Assembly (NCBI GenBank): GCA_001804025.1
Contig: MHFC01000085.1
Location: forward strand, 7,941 to 14,456
Direction of reading: 5' to 3'
DNA: 6,516 nucleotides
From: Omnitrophica bacterium GWA2_52_8
GTDB lineage: Bacteria > Omnitrophota > Omnitrophia > Omnitrophales > Aquincolibacteriaceae
Under the pieces are notes generated by a model that ran no database searches, had not been told where the DNA came from, and saw only the letters and a program-made list of their open reading frames with translations. Shown piece by piece: positions 1 to 6,000 of this stretch. Position 1 is the stretch's first letter, and each line of letters opens with the position of its first letter. Made by a program: the position numbers and the translations under genes.

Positions 1-3000
1 GCAGATGGAAATTTACCGGCTCGACCGCGAAATTCTCAGGCTTGAAGCCGACAAGCAGCAATTGCAGGACCGGATCGATTTTGACCGCAGCGTGCTCAAG
101 AGCGGATTTGCTTCGTATCAGGAAGCGATGGTGTTTCTGACGGCGATTGCGCCGGAACTGGTAAGCGAAATGAACTATGCCTCGCTGGCGCAGATCATGC
201 ATGCGGTTCTCTACGACACGCGGAGTCAAAAAGGTGTTGCGCGGGAAATCCAGGCCCTGCACAAGGCTCTGATCGACTACTATCATGTTCCGGAAAACGA
301 AGCGCTGCGCAAACGCCATGAAGCCGCTATCCGGTCACAGTCCAATGATGAAGCGATCGTGGAATTGCGCACGCGCATGCGGGCCTTTATGGAAGGCAGC
401 ACGGAACTGATCCTTCTCAGGGAAAAAATCGGCGATGGAAATCCGAAAGCCCTGGAGCGGCTCGAAAATTATATTTTTCTCGGCACAATGTTCGAACTCA
501 TGGATGCACCGAAAAAGGGCGGTTTCTGGGGAGAAGGCGCCAAGAATATCTCGGACCGCCCGGAAGCGGACCTCTTCGGCCGCGGGGAATCGCAGATCAT
601 GGCGGCAATCGGTATCGATCTCGGCATGGACATTTCGGCCGGTACCGGTATCGGGAAGTCGCGCGCGCAAATTATGGGCGCGGCATTTTATCATGCCAAT
701 AACCGCAAGGACGGCAAGCGCATCGCGCTCCTGATCGAAAAGGACGACAGCATCCGCAAATACTTCGCGGGGACTGAGGGGCAGGTTTTGCCGTCAACCT
801 ATCGTCATATTGCGCTGGCGCTCGGGATTCACCTGATTGACGGCAACGCCTTTCTAAAACCCGAAGTACGCGATTTCAAGGGATTGCGGCAGAAACTTGA
901 AGAAGATCCGGACGGGGTACTGATCTCGGATCTGATGACAATCACGCATACACAGAACAACCGGGACATCGCTGAAGCGCGTGAGTTTCTGAATTTTATG
1001 GAAGACAACATGCACCGGCGTGTTCTGGATGAAGCCCAGTTTGCCGCTTACAGCCAGGTCAAGGCCATCATCGCCGAAAGTGAAGATGTCGCCTACGCCG
1101 GGGACCGCGTGGTATGGAAGGGATGGGAATTCCTCAATCACATCCAGGATATGGTTGAGGGGACCGGCAAGGCCCCAAGTCTGAAGCTGGTTGCAACCGA
1201 AGAAGAGTTCAACAAACATTATATTGACGGCCTTGGAGAAACGGCTGCCAAAAATGCGATCCCTGCATTTCATGTGACCGACAAGGGCCAGGTGCTCTGG
1301 AACCAGGCGGCCATTGATCTGATGCGCAAGGAAGGTCGCAAGTACGGTTTTTCGACGCACCGCCAGCTCGAATCGCTCCTCTCGGGGCTTTACGGAACCG
1401 GCGTTCAGATGAAAGAGACTGTGCTAAAGGGCCGTGTCGTCATGAAACCCGCTGACCGCTATGAAATCCATGAGGAGCAGCAGTCAAGCGACATAGCGCT
1501 GCAGATTGCTCAGTCCTACCGCTTCCTGCAGCGGACTTTCAGGGAAGGTCACCGCCGTATCCTGGACAATGCCGACCTTGCGGCCAAGCTGAAATATTAC
1601 CAGACGCCCAAAGGAATTGAGGACCGCCAGCGTACTGCCGAGGACAAAAGCACCATTGATTTCAATACCGCGTTCGCAGGGTTTGAATTCGATGCTAACG
1701 GCCGCATGAATATAAAGCGCCTCGACATGCAGATGCTGCGCACCTGGTTTGATGTCGATTCTACAGGCAAGCTGAACACCAAGATTGGGACACCGATCCA
1801 GCGTCTTTTCAGCCATGGCGTTGTGGCCATGTCGGCGACGCTTCCGGAATTTATTCATCTTTTGACGGGAAATGTCCGCATGGAACTGGGGCGCAGTGAA
1901 GCCGACCTCGCACACCTCCAGGCGGAGGGGCGTCTTTCAGTCCGTGCCCTGGATATGAAGGAGCTTCTGTCGGCGCATGAAGCGACGCGCCGGGTACATG
2001 AACAGTTCTTCCGTGAAATGCTCGAGGATGAGCTTAATGCGATCCGGTCCAGTTCGAAAGCCGCTGTTCGTGAGGGCAATATCATGATTATTGTCGGTGA
2101 TCCAAATTTGCAGGCTATTGCCGCGGAAGTGGTCCGCAGGGTTTTTAATCTGGATTCCCGGGACCACAGCGAGATGTACCAGATGCAGATGGTTCAGCTG
2201 GCCAGCGATTCCGGTGCGGTCCAGCAGATTGCAAGTTCGGGAGCGGTAAAGACCCAGATCGTCATCGGTTCGGAGCGTATCGCGACGGCCTTTGACCTCA
2301 AACGCCGGAAAATGTCGGACGGAACCGAGGTGGCAACGAGTGTGATCGGGATCGGGGTCGAACTGTATGAAGGCCACCTGATCGCCCAGGAGATCGGCCG
2401 CGACCGCAGCAACAGCGGCCAGGTCCGGCTGGTCTACGACTCCGGGCGGCTCAAGGAGAGCCTGCGGGAGGCGCTCGGCGGTATTGCGTTCGATGATTTC
2501 CACCGCCAGCTTGAACGCAAGTCGGCACAAACGCGCCGTGAAGCCGAGAGCGTCGGCCGTTACGACGGACATCGCGGCATGATTAAGGCAAACGAGGATA
2601 CAGCCAGACTTTACGAAGCGCGGGCCCGGCAGGCCGATCGCAATGTCGGCCTTGCTGAATTCCTGTCCCGTGCCAACCGCGAGGGACGGGAATTTGACCG
2701 CATTATCGATGCCATAATGACCGGCGAGGTCTCTTTGCGCGGGTTCAGTATCCTGGATCTACTGACATTGAATTTTGAATACCGCGAAGGACTGCACCAG
2801 TCCAATGCGGCGCGGTTTATGACCAGCACGCAGCTGCAAGATGAATTCATCACCAAACCGCTGGTGCGGCTGCTTGAAAAATCGCAAGGGAACCAGAAGA
2901 AGGGTGATGCGGTGCGTTCCATTATCCGCGATCTGGAAGAAGGCAAGCTGCTGGACGTCGATGCCACCCGCACGGCGCGCGGCGTGAGCGGTGAGGATTT

Positions 3001-6000
3001 TGTTCGCGGGGAGATCCGCAGCATCATTGCCGAAATATTCGGACGGCGTATCGGATCGAGCGAACGGCGTCAGGGTTATGAAAGCCTGGAACGGCGACTG
3101 CAGCGGGCGGGATTTGAAAATTCCGTGATTGCAGTCGTCTTCAGGAAGGCGGAACTGCTTGAAATCGAGCGGGGCCTCGACGGCGGCAACGCCCTCTTTA
3201 ATATCACGTCAATCCGCGAAGCCAACGGGCTGGATGCAGGCTCTCATCTGCGTGTTGCGGAAATGCCGAGGGACGGTCTGCCGGGCCGTTTTTCAATCGC
3301 GCGGACTGCAGATAGTTTTGCAACCGATTACGTCCGCACGGTCCTTCTCCTGAGTGATTACATTTTCAAAAGCCATGAGGTCCGCAAACGCACGGGTGAG
3401 GAAGCCGAGCGCCAGCATGCCTACTTTGCGCGGCGGTCCAACGATCCCGAACAGATCAAAAACGAGCTGCGTGACAGTTCGGGATTAAAGGGTGACCGCG
3501 GTAACATTGCCATCCGCCGGTTTGAAGAAGCCGGATTTATCGGGGCCCGGACCGTAAGTGAAAAAGGCCAGAATATGGTTCGTTTTATAACCGATATGCT
3601 CGGGGGCGGGGTGCGGAGCAAAACGCTGATTAGGTCGCTGCAGCGTCTGGGCTTTGACGTCACTCCGGACGCCGACCCCGACATGATTCGGGATGCTGCG
3701 ATCGAGGCTGCCTTCCTGCTTGAGCGGCAGGGGTATTTTGACGGAAGCCATGCGGGGCAGGTGGCCACAAGACTCCTGCGTATTGGCCAGGTCACAGGAG
3801 ATGTTGCGGGGCAGCCTCTGGATATTCAGCAGGCCCTTTCAGGAAACCGGACGGCCACAGGACTGTCGAATGTTCCGACGGACTGGGACAATAATTTCGC
3901 GTATCACCGCGCTCTTGACATCTTGAGCGTGAACCGCAGGCGCGGCTTGTCCGATGCTTTTCCCGGAAATGCGGAAACGAATTCGACGCATGAACGCAAT
4001 ACGGAAGAAGTCCGGCAGTATCTGGATTCTCTTTCTGTCGCAGTCCGTAGCGGCTCCGTCCAGCTGACATCCGAACTGGCAACAGCCATCGACGCACTTG
4101 TTCATAATGGCTGCAACGCCTGTCCGACGCAGTACCGCAGACAAGGCCTGCCTCAATCATCGGTGGATGTCATGCAGTGGTATCTCCAGAACGCTTTTGC
4201 AATTCGGGTTCAGAACGATACGGCACTTACCATGCAACAGTTGCTCACGAGCGATGCCTTTGAGGCAGATCTCGCCCGGACCCACGCTTCAACCATCGGG
4301 GCGGGCCGGCCGCGCGAGCTGCGAAGTTTTCACCGGGTCTGGCGGAATGAAGAAAAACAGAAATCATTTCTGAACGGCGCCATTTACCGGCAACAGCGGC
4401 TTTCGGAGCTTGAGGATCGCATGAATAAAACTCTGGAACTGGCTCCGGGCGGCTTCAGGGGTATATTGCGCCGGGCCGTCAGTTATGATTTTCTTAATTA
4501 TCATTTTGTCCGTTTCCAGTACGGCAAGTTTGATGAAGAGACAATCAAACGCGAAGCCGGGATTGATGCCGCCATCGTCGGAACTTCGGCTTATGTGACT
4601 TTATTGGCGGTCGGGGCCAAACTGGCTGCAGCGGGAGCCGCGTTCGTGTTCTGGCCGGCCGTGGCAGCGGCGATTGCAGTGCTCGTCATAGGGCTGGGCG
4701 TAACGCATTCGCGCTGGCGTGAACCGCTGCGTGAAGGGTTCAACAAACTGGCTGAAAAACACTGGCACCCCCGTTCCGCCATGACCCGTGTCGCCATCGG
4801 AGCGGTCCTGACGGCTGTTATCGCAGGCATCGCGGCAATTTTTGTTCCGGTGATCGCGGTTGCTGTGATGGCAACTGCCGGTTTGTCCATGTCTGTCTAT
4901 GCCGCTTTCAGCCGGCGCGCGGACTCGGTTGTAAATATCCGGCGCGATCTGAATGCACAGCGGGCAAGGCACACCGATGCCCTGGGTCCGGTTGATCTGA
5001 CGGACTTCCAGGACCGGCTGATTCTGGCAAGACGTCTGGCTCTGTTCGATCCCAATGCTTCCGAAGACGACCTTTACATTCTTGCCGATGCACTGCCGTC
5101 TTTGCTCGAAGGGCTCGGCAGCGAACGGGTCATCGGCCGCCTGAGCGCACCGCAGTTATTCAAACTTGCGAAAGAATGGGATAAAGACCGCCAGACGCCG
5201 CCTGTGGACGGCATCGGGCGCTCGGTGTCCCAGCGTGCATGGAGGGCCTACCGTACCGCCTTGGAGCGCAAGGATATCGGGCAGATCATTCTTGCTTTTA
5301 AACCCGCGATGCTTATCAAGAAATTCGGCGGGTTTTTCCATGATATGGCGGACCGTGGATTCAAGGACGGCGCAATGTCTTATGGGAAGCCGACAATAGC
5401 CATTCTCAGCGTTGCGATGATGGTCCTGATTCCGGTGCTTATCTTTACGCCGTTGACCTATGCAATGGTTGCGCCGTACCTGTGGTATTCCTCGACCGGC
5501 GTCAATTTGTTCGTCCTGATCATGCAGCGGATGCGGGCTTCCGGAATTTTGATGACGGCAGGAGAGCGCCAGACTCTTCGCGGTGTTCAGCTCGAGCAAA
5601 AGCAAAAAGAACTGGACCAGCTGCAAAAAGATCCCGGGAGCTCAAAGGACAAAATCAAGGCACTCCAGGCGGAAATCAAGAAAAGCGAAGGTATCAACAG
5701 CCCCATTCACGAGCAGGCTATTAGTGCCATGGAAGCCGAACGTCGCAAGCTGCGGGAACAAAAACAGACTATGGTCCCCGGATCCGCAACTTACGGCGTC
5801 ATTACCGCTCAAATTGCCGAGCTGGCCCTGAGACTTGACAAACGGCGCGAGGAGATGCGCCGTGCCAAAAACGAACGCACGATCGCCAAACTCGTGCCGA
5901 AGTTTTTCATCCTCATTCCCGGTCTACGTGGACTGGCAAGAAAAGCCCTTGAAGTCGAACTCATGCGGCTCGCGCCTCGCTATAAAAAGCAATCGCCGGC

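Noticed and set aside
435..734. Plus-strand 99-codon frame overlapping the Walker A region
   Set aside because: It is out of register with the motor motifs and has the Ser/Arg-rich composition of a shadow frame.
854..2572. Minus-strand open frames of 140-210 codons (for example 1937-2572, 854-1360 and 1484-1915)
   Set aside because: They lie wholly inside the plus-strand frame, which carries recognisable SecA motifs over the same bases. Their translations show no family signature. Long antisense frames are expected opposite moderately GC-rich coding sequence.
587..2701. Calling the gene secA, the housekeeping preprotein translocase ATPase
   Set aside because: Motifs are strongly divergent (DEAQ, SAT, altered motifs V and VI), the chain is more than twice SecA length, and it contains six predicted membrane segments that SecA lacks.
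4112..4123. Zinc finger or thioredoxin active site at the CxxC
   Set aside because: No second Cys or His pair at usual finger spacing is visible, and there is no thioredoxin-like Trp or fold context, so only the bare motif is reported.
5156..5626. Minus-strand frame of 156 codons and overlapping plus-strand frames near 5166-5831
   Set aside because: They overlap membrane hairpin 3 and the coiled coil of the main frame. The compositions, rich in Arg, His, Pro and Ser, are typical of out-of-frame translation.
5900..5926. A seventh membrane helix at KFFILIPG
   Set aside because: Only about eight hydrophobic residues occur before charged Arg and Lys residues, too short to cross a membrane.
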